From IMG/VR virus record IMGVR_UViG_3300027771_001853, positions 186,001 to 250,000 of that record: a stretch of 64,000 nt of DNA. One strand, given 5' to 3'. The notes under the pieces are model-generated. The model was not told where the DNA came from and searched no databases. It worked only from the letters and a program-made list of their open reading frames with translations. Shown here piece after piece: positions 54,141-62,826 of the stretch (position 1 is its first letter; each line of letters starts with the position of its first letter). A program made the position numbers and the translations under genes. The DNA comes from a virus.

Positions 54141-54147
54141 ATAAATA
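54141..54147 (-). promoter_or_regulatory. TATTTAT element before scaffold gene
   Basis: TATTTAT on the minus strand, 39 nt before the ATG at 54101. The distance is longer than at most other copies. Confidence 0.35.
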
Positions 54148-54148
54148 G

Positions 54149-54184
54149 TGAGGGGTACGTAAAAAGTTTGTGTTTTACACCTCA
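54149..54184. other. Possible stem-loop between gp21 and gp22 genes
   Basis: TGAGG (54149-54153) can pair with CCTCA (54180-54184), and inside it GTAAAA (54159-54164) with TTTTAC (54173-54178). No U run follows on the minus strand, so it is not a typical intrinsic terminator. It may be an mRNA processing or stability element in the 102-nt spacer. Found by eye, no energy computed. Confidence 0.3.
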
Positions 54185-54203
54185 AAACCCGTAAAATTTA
54201 ACT

Positions 54204-54929
54204 TTATCTATCTAAAAAGTTGTTTAACTTCTTCATCATAGTTAAAGCATGTGTATTTGGACCATTAAAATCTGCTGGTATTGGTGGTGGTGTTGCCTCT
54301 TCTAAAGTCTCTTCATATTTGTCTTTGTCTTTTATGTCTTTGAATAGGTAAGCTCCTGGAGTTGATGGTGACGACACTAAATCAAAACATATCAATTCAA
54401 AATCATCTTGTACTATATTTTTTCCTCCTTCACTCTTTAGTGACCCTACACCCCTAGAAGAAATACCTAGAGTAACACCATGTCTTAATAGATTAGCTGC
54501 TATATCACCAACACATGAGATAATACCCTTAGTGTGGTAAGCTGGTGAGGTTAGTATTTGTAGTTTCCCCATTAATGTGTCCCCGTCCCAAAAAGTCTCC
54601 ACAACTCTATGGGAACTTCTTTCTAAGTCCACTAATGACGATTCTGGGTGATTTAATTCGGATAAGGCTCTACCTTGTCCTATTAGTTGTTGGTATTTGT
54701 CTACCTCTCTCTTTAATATGTCTGCTGGGTATATCCTACCATTTCTGTTTTGAACCCCACACTTCTGTAGGACAGCATAAATAAAAACACCTTCAGAATC
54801 TTTAAATCCTTTGGTTTCTGTTATTATTTTTTTATTTAAATCGTAGTGTGGTGATATGTGTCCCGCATCAATTTCTAGTAGGACTCCTTTACCGATTTCG
54901 TTAGCTTCAAGTAATTTATATGTACGCAT
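54204..54929 (-). CDS. 21: Prohead core protease, gp21-like
   Basis: A 241-residue serine protease of the T4 gp21 type. It has VQNRNGRIYP (59-68), the catalytic His in ELNHPE (His94), GISSRGVGS with the catalytic Ser (157 or 158), and DFELICFDLVSSPSTPGAYL. It cleaves the scaffold and the capsid protein propeptide after (I/L)-x-E. The candidate site in the capsid protein here is after Glu60. The gene precedes the scaffold gene in the same orientation as in T4. A TATTTAT element lies 18 nt before its ATG. Confidence 0.9.
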   Translation of the reverse strand: MRTYKLLEANEIGKGVLLEIDAGHISPHYDLNKKIITETKGFKDSEGVFIYAVLQKCGVQNRNGRIYPADILKREVDKYQQLIGQGRALSELNHPESSLVDLERSSHRVVETFWDGDTLMGKLQILTSPAYHTKGIISCVGDIAANLLRHGVTLGISSRGVGSLKSEGGKNIVQDDFELICFDLVSSPSTPGAYLFKDIKDKDKYEETLEEATPPPIPADFNGPNTHALTMMKKLNNFLDR

Positions 54930-54947
54930 AGATTAATATCTTTACAT

Positions 54948-54954
54948 ATAAATA
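54948..54954 (-). promoter_or_regulatory. TATTTAT late-promoter-like element
   Basis: TATTTAT on the minus strand, 18 nt before the gp21 start at 54929. Confidence 0.45.
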
Positions 54955-54972
54955 CAATAGAGATAATTAAAA

Positions 54973-55404
54973 TTATTTTTTATTTGAGTAGAAGTTAAAG
55001 TATTTGTTATTTTTAAAATTCTGGTTTTGAATATGACCTATTGTTTTGTGTACAGAATCTTTTATTGTTTGTGAACGGATGTTCTCTTTAACTTTAAGAA
55101 ATAGGGTTATTTCACAAGAAATATAACTTCTTTTTAATAGTTCGATACCACTTGTTCGTAAATCCAAATCTACAATATTTTTTTCTGTTTTAAATAAGTT
55201 ATCGTCCAATACCTCATTTAAACTAATTTTAATATCTCTTTTTAATAACCCAACAACCCTAACCCAATTAGGTGCTTCGTTAATTGGTTGGGCCCAAGAT
55301 GAAAGATTCATATATAGCGATTTAAAATTCTTGGAGTCTACTGTCCCGTAGTTAGTTTTAAAACTAGGGTGTAGGTTAAATTTGATTTGTTTTCCTGACT
55401 TCAT
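54973..55404 (-). CDS. Hypothetical protein in head module
   Basis: A 143-residue, basic, soluble protein with alternating strands and helices (WVRVVGLLKRDIKISLNEVL, SYISCEITLFLKVKENI). It lies between portal-side genes and the protease, where T4 has gp67/gp68, but I see no clear match to those. Gaps of 43 nt (to gp21) and 55 nt are relatively large for this genome. The function is unknown; a head-assembly role fits the place. Confidence 0.6.
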   Translation of the reverse strand: MKSGKQIKFNLHPSFKTNYGTVDSKNFKSLYMNLSSWAQPINEAPNWVRVVGLLKRDIKISLNEVLDDNLFKTEKNIVDLDLRTSGIELLKRSYISCEITLFLKVKENIRSQTIKDSVHKTIGHIQNQNFKNNKYFNFYSNKK

Positions 55405-55459
55405 GATATATTCTATTTTAGTAAAATATACTAACGAATTACTTATAAGTCAAAATAAT

Positions 55460-56191
55460 CTAAGATAGGTCCTCTTCTAATTGTTGTAACCTTAATAAGT
55501 CTTTTTTTCTATACCCACAATCAACCACCTCATTTTCTACAACTAAAAGTTTATCTTTTAACTCTGTATTTTCAGTTTCTTTGATTAGGTTCGTTAGTAA
55601 CTTATTTAGATTGTCTTTACTTGTATCCACTTTTTCTTTGAGTTCTCCCACTTCTATGGATAGGTATTCTTTTAGTTTACCTTTGTCGGATTCACTTAAA
55701 GAAGAATATTTTTCATTATATAACCTAGTTAAACTAGAAACTAATAATGAATGTCTTACTGTTGTTGTTTCATTAATTTGTTCTGGTTGATTTAACCACG
55801 TTACTAATTCTTTTTTTATTTCATTATGTTTTCTTGGGTTATATGAAAAGTTTTCAAAAATAAGTTTATCTAGTTTTTGATAAATTTTTTCACTATCACC
55901 CTTATAATAAGGACTTTTTTCTATTAGTTTATTAATATTTGTGGATTCCGCTATTAGAACTTTAGATTTTGATTTTAGTTCAGTTAGGACGTTTTCTAAG
56001 AAAATCCTTGCCTCATTTTTATCAGTGAACCTTTGTTTATCTATTTCACCATACAGTGTAAAAAATTCTCTTAGTGTTTTGGTCTTTTTTAAAGACCCCA
56101 TTAATACATTAAAATTTCTTTTAAATGTGCTTTTGTTAGAATATGATTCTGTTAGAATGTCGTTGATTCCCTTTTTTATTTTACCAAACAT
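55460..56191 (-). CDS. Helical hypothetical protein between portal and protease
   Basis: A 243-residue, highly charged, almost entirely helical protein (for example YQKLDKLIFENFSYNPRKH and GELKEKVDTSKDNLNKLLTN). It has no enzyme or membrane motif. Coiled-coil-like content and the location between portal and prohead protease suggest a scaffold accessory or internal head protein. A TATTTAT element lies 16 nt before its ATG, within the 24-nt spacer after the portal-gene side. No family was recognised. Confidence 0.6.
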   Translation of the reverse strand: MFGKIKKGINDILTESYSNKSTFKRNFNVLMGSLKKTKTLREFFTLYGEIDKQRFTDKNEARIFLENVLTELKSKSKVLIAESTNINKLIEKSPYYKGDSEKIYQKLDKLIFENFSYNPRKHNEIKKELVTWLNQPEQINETTTVRHSLLVSSLTRLYNEKYSSLSESDKGKLKEYLSIEVGELKEKVDTSKDNLNKLLTNLIKETENTELKDKLLVVENEVVDCGYRKKDLLRLQQLEEDLS

Positions 56192-56207
56192 AGATTTATA
56201 TTTTACT

Positions 56208-56214
56208 ATAAATA
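56208..56214 (-). promoter_or_regulatory. TATTTAT late-promoter-like element
   Basis: TATTTAT (then AG) on the minus strand, 16 nt before the ATG at 56191. Confidence 0.45.
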
Positions 56215-56215
56215 T

Positions 56216-58066
56216 CTAATCTTTTAGTAAATCTTCTAGGTTCTTACTAACATCCTCTAATTCCTTAACACCCTTATTAAGTTTTATTACTCCGTTGTTT
56301 GTTCTATCCTCAAGAATTAGTGGTAAGTCCGAATCTCTGGCAAACATTTCTATCTCTAAGTCTGCACCCATATCAGCTCCTCCAGCTCCACCTTCTTCAG
56401 CTGGTGGTTCTTCTGGGGCATCACCTCCTAGGTCACCCCCTGAAGGTGGTGGTACGTCACCAAATCCTCCAGTGTCTTCACCTTCTTCTGTACCTGATTC
56501 TGCACCTCCTGCGTCTTCTTTTGGTGTTCCGTATAAAGCATCAATTTTATCAAAAATACCAGTACTTGTTATAACTTCACCAGTTTTACCCAATTCTTCA
56601 CCAACAGCTTTCTCTATTCTTTGTTGTTGTAAATCTAACTTAACTTCTTCATCACTCATACCCAACACATTCTTTTTAGCCCATGTTGATGACGTTGCTT
56701 GAATCCCATTTCCTGGGTCGGTAACACAGTCTCTATATAACGTAACTTTTTCTTTCCAAAGTTCAATTTTTAGTAAGTCCGATTGTGTGGATGGGTTAGT
56801 TAACCCTAATGTAAAATTATCTAACTCGTCTTCAAAACCTAATATATACAAATGTATTATTGCTATTTTATTTAGTTCTTGTATAATAGCTTTTTGGACG
56901 TGGTTTATCGTTCTTGCAAATCTAATGTCTTGTAATGATAAATTTTTACCCTCACCTACTACGTCTTCAAAACCTAAAAAAGCTTTAGGTACACGTAATG
57001 CAGCTAATAATTTTTTCTGTATGTACTCAATATCCGCAATCTCACTTAAATTCTGTGCACCGGGTAAAGTTTCTATTGGCATAGGTGCTGCCGGGTCACG
57101 AACTGGGATAAAGTAATCTTGGTCCACAGCTAATTGATTGTACCTTAAATCCACATTACCATTTTGTGGGTCAACAACTTGGTCTCTTTTAAATTTATTA
57201 GCGATTCTTTGTACATAAGCCTCAACATCTTTATCATCCATATTCCCAACATAGACCTTAAATACCCTTCTTTCTGGTGCTCTAGAAGTCCTATAAATCA
57301 ACATGGCATCTTCAGCTAACAATAATTGTTTCCATATTCTTCTAGACTTATCTAGTACCGAGGTGCCATATGGTAATCTTCTATCGTCACCCAATAACCT
57401 AAAATGAGCTACTTCCCAATTTTTAAAAACCATATCCTTATCTTTCCAACCAAACTCTATCTTCCTATCTTCAGTGTCACCGTCAAATGCTCCAGCACCA
57501 TAAGCGTCTGGTTTATTTTCAATTCTTTCAATTTCTATGTTTGGTAGTTGGTTTACACCTAAAACCCCCTTTTTAGGGTCCACTTTAAGATACACAAAAT
57601 TATCACCGTATTTACAAGTATTTCTAATCCACATAGGTAAATTAGTTTCCACATCTATCACATTATTGAATAGGTCTGCTAAGATACTTTTTATTCTTTT
57701 TGATTCGGAGTATATGTTCAACATAAACCCTTGTTCTGACATTGTTGTTGCTTCGTCAGCCATAATATCTAAAGCTGCTGAAATTTCCGGAGTAAACTCC
57801 ATGGATTCATAGTCATAATAAGAAGCTAACCTTGTAGGTTCATAGTAGACCGCTTGTTGGTATAGTTGGTTTTCTACCTTACTCCATTGATTATTTATAT
57901 AAGATGATTGTTGTTGTTGTAGTTTTTCTTTTTCGTACTCAGCTTTGTCGGTTGTTCTTAAAAGCACTTCCTTATCAAAATCGTATGATGGTTTTGGGGC
58001 TCTTGGGCCATTTGGTCCAAACAGGGAAGCTAGTCTCTGATATAATGTTAAGTTTTTTTCTGCCAT
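56216..58066 (-). CDS. 20: Portal protein, gp20-like
   Basis: A 616-residue portal vertex protein of the T4 gp20 type. Features include YYEPTRLASYYDYESMEFTP, ALDIMADEATTMSEQG, RTSRAPERRVFKVYVGNMDD, RNAx-like helices, and KNLSLQDIRFARTINHVQKA, all characteristic of the family. The C-terminal 110 residues are Gly/Glu/Pro-rich (such as EEPPAEEGGAGGADMGADL), an extension beyond the fold. It forms the dodecameric ring through which TerL pumps DNA. The gene lies 39 nt after a small gene that separates it from terL. Confidence 0.9.
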   Translation of the reverse strand: MAEKNLTLYQRLASLFGPNGPRAPKPSYDFDKEVLLRTTDKAEYEKEKLQQQQSSYINNQWSKVENQLYQQAVYYEPTRLASYYDYESMEFTPEISAALDIMADEATTMSEQGFMLNIYSESKRIKSILADLFNNVIDVETNLPMWIRNTCKYGDNFVYLKVDPKKGVLGVNQLPNIEIERIENKPDAYGAGAFDGDTEDRKIEFGWKDKDMVFKNWEVAHFRLLGDDRRLPYGTSVLDKSRRIWKQLLLAEDAMLIYRTSRAPERRVFKVYVGNMDDKDVEAYVQRIANKFKRDQVVDPQNGNVDLRYNQLAVDQDYFIPVRDPAAPMPIETLPGAQNLSEIADIEYIQKKLLAALRVPKAFLGFEDVVGEGKNLSLQDIRFARTINHVQKAIIQELNKIAIIHLYILGFEDELDNFTLGLTNPSTQSDLLKIELWKEKVTLYRDCVTDPGNGIQATSSTWAKKNVLGMSDEEVKLDLQQQRIEKAVGEELGKTGEVITSTGIFDKIDALYGTPKEDAGGAESGTEEGEDTGGFGDVPPPSGGDLGGDAPEEPPAEEGGAGGADMGADLEIEMFARDSDLPLILEDRTNNGVIKLNKGVKELEDVSKNLEDLLKD

Positions 58067-58105
58067 AATTTTAAATTTACGATAATAATATCGGTTGTCA
58101 ATTAT

Positions 58106-58351
58106 CTAGACCACATAATCACAAATAACATAGTCTTCTAATACATATGTTACTTCACACTCGACCTCAACGAAGGGTACTTGTGGTATAGATGATTGTA
58201 CGTTTCTTTTGTTTAAATCGGGTGGGAAATATATCCATTCATAAACAGCCTGGTCTAGTGCTTGTCTTAAATTCTTTTTAATGCAACGACCAAAACTATT
58301 TCTAGTTAAACCTCTACCACATTTATTACCACCTACTTTTCTTACACCCAT
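58106..58351 (-). CDS. Small hypothetical protein between terL and portal
   Basis: An 81-residue basic protein with Cys, Trp and Tyr residues (KCGRGLTRNSFGRCIKKNLR, WIYFPPDLN). No domain is evident. It starts 7 nt after terL ends, so it is co-transcribed, and is conserved-looking in its close packing, but no family or function can be given. It could be a short head-assembly factor. Confidence 0.55.
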   Translation of the reverse strand: MGVRKVGGNKCGRGLTRNSFGRCIKKNLRQALDQAVYEWIYFPPDLNKRNVQSSIPQVPFVEVECEVTYVLEDYVICDYVV

Positions 58352-58358
58352 ATTATTA

Positions 58359-60092
58359 TTATTTTAGTCCTCCGAATAACCATAAATATTCTTTAGGGTT
58401 GTTTGGGTCCATATTGACAGGTCTCCCTGAAACTGTATGTGGACTCCATACCGGTTTATTACCTCTGGTTGGTTCTTCTCTTGCTACATCGGTGGTAACC
58501 CAACTATCTAACATTGCTTTAGCCTGGTTTGTGTTCCTTTCTAGTTCAGCGAAAGAATTTTGGGCTACGTATAATGCCATAGCAATTGCCATAATTAAGT
58601 CATCGTGGTGTCCTTTCATATGGTCTGGACGACCATTTAAATAAACAAATGTTTTAAACTCATTAATTAACCTATGTGACCTAACAATAAAACCTGTCCT
58701 TAATTGTTCTTCTAGAGCTTGTATTATTTGTGCTCTTTTACTGTTAAAGTTAATCCCGGGACATTTATCCTCTTGGTTTGGGTTGAACTTCCAAATGTCG
58801 TTAGATTTTACATTATCATAATATAAATTTTTGTATCCTAGTTCTATTAATTTTCTAGACGTTGACACTCCCATACCACCGGTAATGTCTACCACAATAA
58901 AACACTTATATTTTATAGCCCATTTATTTGCTAATTCAGCCGCTATATCTGGTGGGATTTTCCCTAAGTATTCTAATACTTGTTCCCTATCATCAAAATC
59001 TATAATAGTAAAAGATGTAAAATCGTCACTATCCCCTCTGGAAACATCAATCCCCATAATGTAACGATGACCTTCTTTTGGTGGTTTCCAAACCCATAGA
59101 GTATTACCTACCCATATCTCTAGTGGGTCACACACGTCTTTCATTAAGTCAGCTATAGTGTCTGAAGGTATAACATTATCACCCGAACCTAAAAATGCAC
59201 ATTCTAGTTCTTGTGATATTTTTCTTCTGTCAAACTTTAATTTTTTACACATTTTTTCAAACCAATCAGTAAATGGTTTGTAACCTAACTGTAATAATTC
59301 ATCAGCCCTATCTAACGAGTTTTCTAATATTTCTTCATCTTTATACTCATCTCTATTTAATAGGAAATGTGTAATATCTTTAGTTTTTACCCACCTTAAT
59401 CCTTTATTAAATCTAGGGTCACGAAACCACGTTAAACTACTAATTTTAAATTGGTTTAGTCCTCTAATGGATTGGTCATATATCTCATAATAAATCCTGT
59501 CGAATCCGTTCGGTGTGGATATCACCACAACCTTACCCCCTGTAGCTAAAGATGCCATACACGCTGCCCATAAATCATCACCGGACTCTATGTAAGCCGC
59601 CTCATCAAATATTAACATAGTGGGCGTGTAACCCCTCAACGCATCCACAGATGTTGCTACAGCTTTTACTTCTGAATCATTATTTAATTTATAATGTTTT
59701 TGAGTGTCTTTGTCTTTAGAAAACCCAACATTTATCCAATCGGGCCACTGACGTAAAAATCCTTTTATTTTACTAGCCATCTCTACTGCCGTATCTAATT
59801 TATTAGCTAATATAAGTATTTTTTCTGGTTTTTCTTTTGATGCGAATTGTAGTGTTTTAGATATCCAAGCTGATGTAGCGGTAGACACTCCTGCCTGACG
59901 ATACTTTAAAACTATATTATCATTATAGTTTTCATAGTCATGAATCATCTCTACTTGTTCGGGAAATAATTTAAATGGGACGTACTTACTCTGAGTATTA
60001 TCATAAGTTTCCAAATATGTTCTTAGAGCATAATCGGTGTCTTTATAACACTTAGCGTATTCTTTTATATATTCTTGTCTATTCATAGCCAT
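58359..60092 (-). CDS. terL: Terminase large subunit, gp17-like
   Basis: A 577-residue DNA-packaging motor of the T4 gp17 type. The ATPase has a Walker A-like KYRQAGVST (63-71), Walker B MLIFDEA (159-165) and coupling motif ISTPNG (191-196). The RNase H-like nuclease has GIDVSRG (Asp349), VVDITGG (Asp402) and HHDDLIMA (Asp497, Asp498). Its length is close to T4 gp17 (610). It translocates and cuts concatemeric DNA at the portal. The second ATG six nt downstream (60086) is equally plausible as start. A TATTTAT element at 60098-60104 lies 5 nt before the first ATG or 11 nt before the second. Confidence 0.95.
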   Translation of the reverse strand: MAMNRQEYIKEYAKCYKDTDYALRTYLETYDNTQSKYVPFKLFPEQVEMIHDYENYNDNIVLKYRQAGVSTATSAWISKTLQFASKEKPEKILILANKLDTAVEMASKIKGFLRQWPDWINVGFSKDKDTQKHYKLNNDSEVKAVATSVDALRGYTPTMLIFDEAAYIESGDDLWAACMASLATGGKVVVISTPNGFDRIYYEIYDQSIRGLNQFKISSLTWFRDPRFNKGLRWVKTKDITHFLLNRDEYKDEEILENSLDRADELLQLGYKPFTDWFEKMCKKLKFDRRKISQELECAFLGSGDNVIPSDTIADLMKDVCDPLEIWVGNTLWVWKPPKEGHRYIMGIDVSRGDSDDFTSFTIIDFDDREQVLEYLGKIPPDIAAELANKWAIKYKCFIVVDITGGMGVSTSRKLIELGYKNLYYDNVKSNDIWKFNPNQEDKCPGINFNSKRAQIIQALEEQLRTGFIVRSHRLINEFKTFVYLNGRPDHMKGHHDDLIMAIAMALYVAQNSFAELERNTNQAKAMLDSWVTTDVAREEPTRGNKPVWSPHTVSGRPVNMDPNNPKEYLWLFGGLK

Positions 60093-60097
60093 ATATA

Positions 60098-60104
60098 ATA
60101 AATA
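60098..60104 (-). promoter_or_regulatory. TATTTAT element before terL
   Basis: TATTTAT on the minus strand, 5 nt before the ATG at 60092, or 11 nt before the ATG at 60086. Confidence 0.35.
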
Positions 60105-60132
60105 TCGACAAAATTATTCTAAGAGTACAATT

Positions 60133-62439
60133 CTATTGGCTCTGTAAGAAATTTAATTCATCTGGTGATAATGAGCCCATACCTTGATTAAATATTTTAT
60201 CAAGAATGACATTCATGTCTAGGTCAGATGGTATATCCCCACTTGGTTTAGTTTGTTTTGGTTTTGCTTGTGGTCTTGGTGTTGGTGGTGTTGGTTCTTC
60301 TTGACTTACACTTTCATCATAGTCATCTTCTTGTAAATCTTTAATTATAGATTTTACAATCTTTTGAAGTTCCATTTTACCTTCATCACTCCCCGATAAA
60401 ATTTGTTTTGCTAAATCAAAAAACTCTTCTGGTTCCATCCTTGTGAATTCACTAAAAAGATAATTTTGTATCTCTGTCTTATCTTCATCCATAAGTTCTT
60501 CTGGGTAAGCTGCTCTAAATTTTGACCAAATTACTGGACCTAATCTTAAGTCCCATATTTCTGCTGGTAGGGTATCAGTTGCCTTCATAACCATTTCGGC
60601 CTTTTTAGGGTCACTAGGAAGTCCTTGTGAAGCTAATAATTCCATCACACCTTTTATTAATTCATGTACTAATACTGGGAATGTTATCCCTACTGCTCTT
60701 ATTGTCGGTGGGTCTGTTTCTATATCTATCTCTTCTTTTCCAGCTGCAGATTCTTCACCTTGTCCCATCATTTGTGCTGTCTCGTCCGACATAATCCAAT
60801 ATACCAAATCATTAACTGACATCATAACACCATATAGGTCTAATAACTCTGGGTTTATAGCGTTTATCTTTTCTGGTATCATGTGGTATAGGTAGTGACC
60901 TTTCTTAGCTGAACCTTGTATTAAAGAATTTATAAATCTTCTCTTTTCTTTTTCAGCGTCAAACATCTCAAATGTACCAAATAATTCTTCTTCACTACTC
61001 ATCTCTTCTTCTGATGGTTCCTCCTCTTCTCCTTTTTGCATTCCTGACATATCCACTTCACCCATACCAACAATCTTAGCGTCAAATTGTACAGCGTCAT
61101 CAGGTAGTGACATATATTCTTTTACCAATTCTACAGCTAAAGTCTCCAATTGTTCTTTATTTTGTGATTCTATCTGTAATATTTTCATAGTGGAACTTCG
61201 TAACATCATCTGTAGTTGCATAAACTCGTTTTGAGTTACTTGACCCAAACCAGTATATTTTTTAACATTATCCACAACCTCTTTAAATCTTTCAGAAGCT
61301 ACTAACTCTTCAAAATTATCTGGAATACCATCAGCGTCTACATCTGGAAAAGCTGGATTATCCCCTAAAGGGAAATCTTGTGAACCTATTTTTTGTTCAA
61401 TATCCGATGCCATCCTTTCTGGGTTATCACCATAATCAATTGGTGGTGCTTCCAATAACTGGGATTTAGTGTATTCTGGTAAAGCTTTAGGTTTTGGTTT
61501 AACCCCTGGATGTGGTTTATATGGTGTACCCCTTCTTTTAGGTGGGGATTTTGTCCCAGGTTTAGTTGGTGCTATAGTTGGTGATTCTGTCTCACTGGGA
61601 GCTTCCTGACCACCCGAGAATATAGATTCAAAATCTAACCAATCAGGTAAACCAGTTTCTTTTTCTGTTTGTACGTCCTCTACACCAACAACTTCTGTCT
61701 CATTAATTGTTCTTATTAATTCAGATTTTGTCATAGCAGGTCTAGAATTTTTTTGTACAATTTCTTTTATCCAAGTCTCTACTAACTTAGGGTTAGTATT
61801 TTTTATATTTTCATCTTGTTCTACTTTTTCAGGTAGAGTCCCAAAATCTTCCGTATCATCAGAAAATTCTTTAGCGTATTTTTTCCATTTTTTACCTTCT
61901 TTACCTTTTTCATTCGCTTTAGCGTAAAAATATCTTGCTTGTGCTTTTGATGCGAATTTTTCTATTAGGTGTTGTTTTGTCACCCCTTCAAACATACCCA
62001 TACCGTCATCGTCATCTTTTGGGTTCCCAAACCCATCGTCAGTGTCTGGACCTACCTGGTGTGGGTCTTGTGTTACCTCACCTTTTCCTGGGTGTATAGT
62101 GTCTTCATCGTACCCCTCATCTAAGTCGTTCTCATCTATAACATCTTTTTCACCGTTAACGTCTTTCTTTAATTTTTTACCGTCTACTGAAGCATCTGGA
62201 AAATCTTCATTTACCTCTAACTCTTGTTCTTTTTTTGATATGTCACCGTATGCTTTTGATAGGTCTGCGTAATCTTTCGCTATATCAGCTGAGGTCTTAT
62301 CCTCTTCTTTAACCACCATACTATGTAACATATTCATGCCACTTTCATTAAGTTTACTTAAAAAAGGTATAGACATACCCTTACTAAGTAATTTTTTAAT
62401 TTTTATTCTATTTTGTTTTGTGTTCGAGATTTTTGGCAT
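60133..62439 (-). CDS. Large acidic hypothetical protein, head module
   Basis: A 768-residue protein. The N-terminus is basic and helical. The middle is Pro/Lys/Glu-rich and probably disordered (GTKSPPKRRGTPYKPHPG). It contains DVDADGIPDNFEE, a calcium-loop pattern like thrombospondin type 3 repeats. The helical C-terminal half includes LLDLYGVMMSVNDLVYWIMS. No enzyme motif is seen. Being next to terL it may be a head or neck component or an assembly factor. Its start overlaps the preceding gene by 32 nt, which suggests coupled translation. The family is unknown. Confidence 0.6.
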   Translation of the reverse strand: MPKISNTKQNRIKIKKLLSKGMSIPFLSKLNESGMNMLHSMVVKEEDKTSADIAKDYADLSKAYGDISKKEQELEVNEDFPDASVDGKKLKKDVNGEKDVIDENDLDEGYDEDTIHPGKGEVTQDPHQVGPDTDDGFGNPKDDDDGMGMFEGVTKQHLIEKFASKAQARYFYAKANEKGKEGKKWKKYAKEFSDDTEDFGTLPEKVEQDENIKNTNPKLVETWIKEIVQKNSRPAMTKSELIRTINETEVVGVEDVQTEKETGLPDWLDFESIFSGGQEAPSETESPTIAPTKPGTKSPPKRRGTPYKPHPGVKPKPKALPEYTKSQLLEAPPIDYGDNPERMASDIEQKIGSQDFPLGDNPAFPDVDADGIPDNFEELVASERFKEVVDNVKKYTGLGQVTQNEFMQLQMMLRSSTMKILQIESQNKEQLETLAVELVKEYMSLPDDAVQFDAKIVGMGEVDMSGMQKGEEEEPSEEEMSSEEELFGTFEMFDAEKEKRRFINSLIQGSAKKGHYLYHMIPEKINAINPELLDLYGVMMSVNDLVYWIMSDETAQMMGQGEESAAGKEEIDIETDPPTIRAVGITFPVLVHELIKGVMELLASQGLPSDPKKAEMVMKATDTLPAEIWDLRLGPVIWSKFRAAYPEELMDEDKTEIQNYLFSEFTRMEPEEFFDLAKQILSGSDEGKMELQKIVKSIIKDLQEDDYDESVSQEEPTPPTPRPQAKPKQTKPSGDIPSDLDMNVILDKIFNQGMGSLSPDELNFLQSQ

Positions 62440-62812
62440 AATTTAAAATTAAATCTTTTGTATATAGTTTATCTTCAACCGACTTCAAGTCTTCCCCGAA
62501 GGAAAATACAGCTCTTGAGTCTGTAATATTTTCATCATCGTATATCTCCCAACATAGAGAGATAACGTTATCTACAGCGTCACACATACCAAAATAATCC
62601 GAGTTTTGGATTAATTCAAATTGTATATCACTATCATACAGTGTACCTACTTTTGTAATAACTTCTAATTGTGGGGGTGTCGGACTACCTTGTGCTGGTG
62701 TTTTGTCCCAATCTTCTCCCCAAATATCAGCTACATCATCTGAGAAGATAAATTCGTACACATTTTGCCCTTTGTAGTTGGGTCCTAGTTCATTTACATA
62801 GACAAGGAACAT
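62408..62812 (-). CDS. Hypothetical protein
   Basis: A 134-residue acidic protein with mixed alpha/beta content, beginning FLVYVNELGPNYKGQNVYEF. It has Trp-rich acidic segments (DIWGEDWDKTP) and ends in a helix, KDLILNYAKNLEHK. It starts 14 nt after the acidic low-complexity gene and overlaps the 768-residue gene by 32 nt. No domain was recognised. Confidence 0.6.
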   Translation of the reverse strand: MFLVYVNELGPNYKGQNVYEFIFSDDVADIWGEDWDKTPAQGSPTPPQLEVITKVGTLYDSDIQFELIQNSDYFGMCDAVDNVISLCWEIYDDENITDSRAVFSFGEDLKSVEDKLYTKDLILNYAKNLEHKTK

Positions 62813-62826
62813 GATTGATTAATTTA

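Noticed and set aside
54149-54184. Intrinsic terminator between gp21 and gp22 genes
   Set aside because: The stem-loop lacks a U run and sits before, not after, a transcription unit end. It is listed only as a possible RNA structure.
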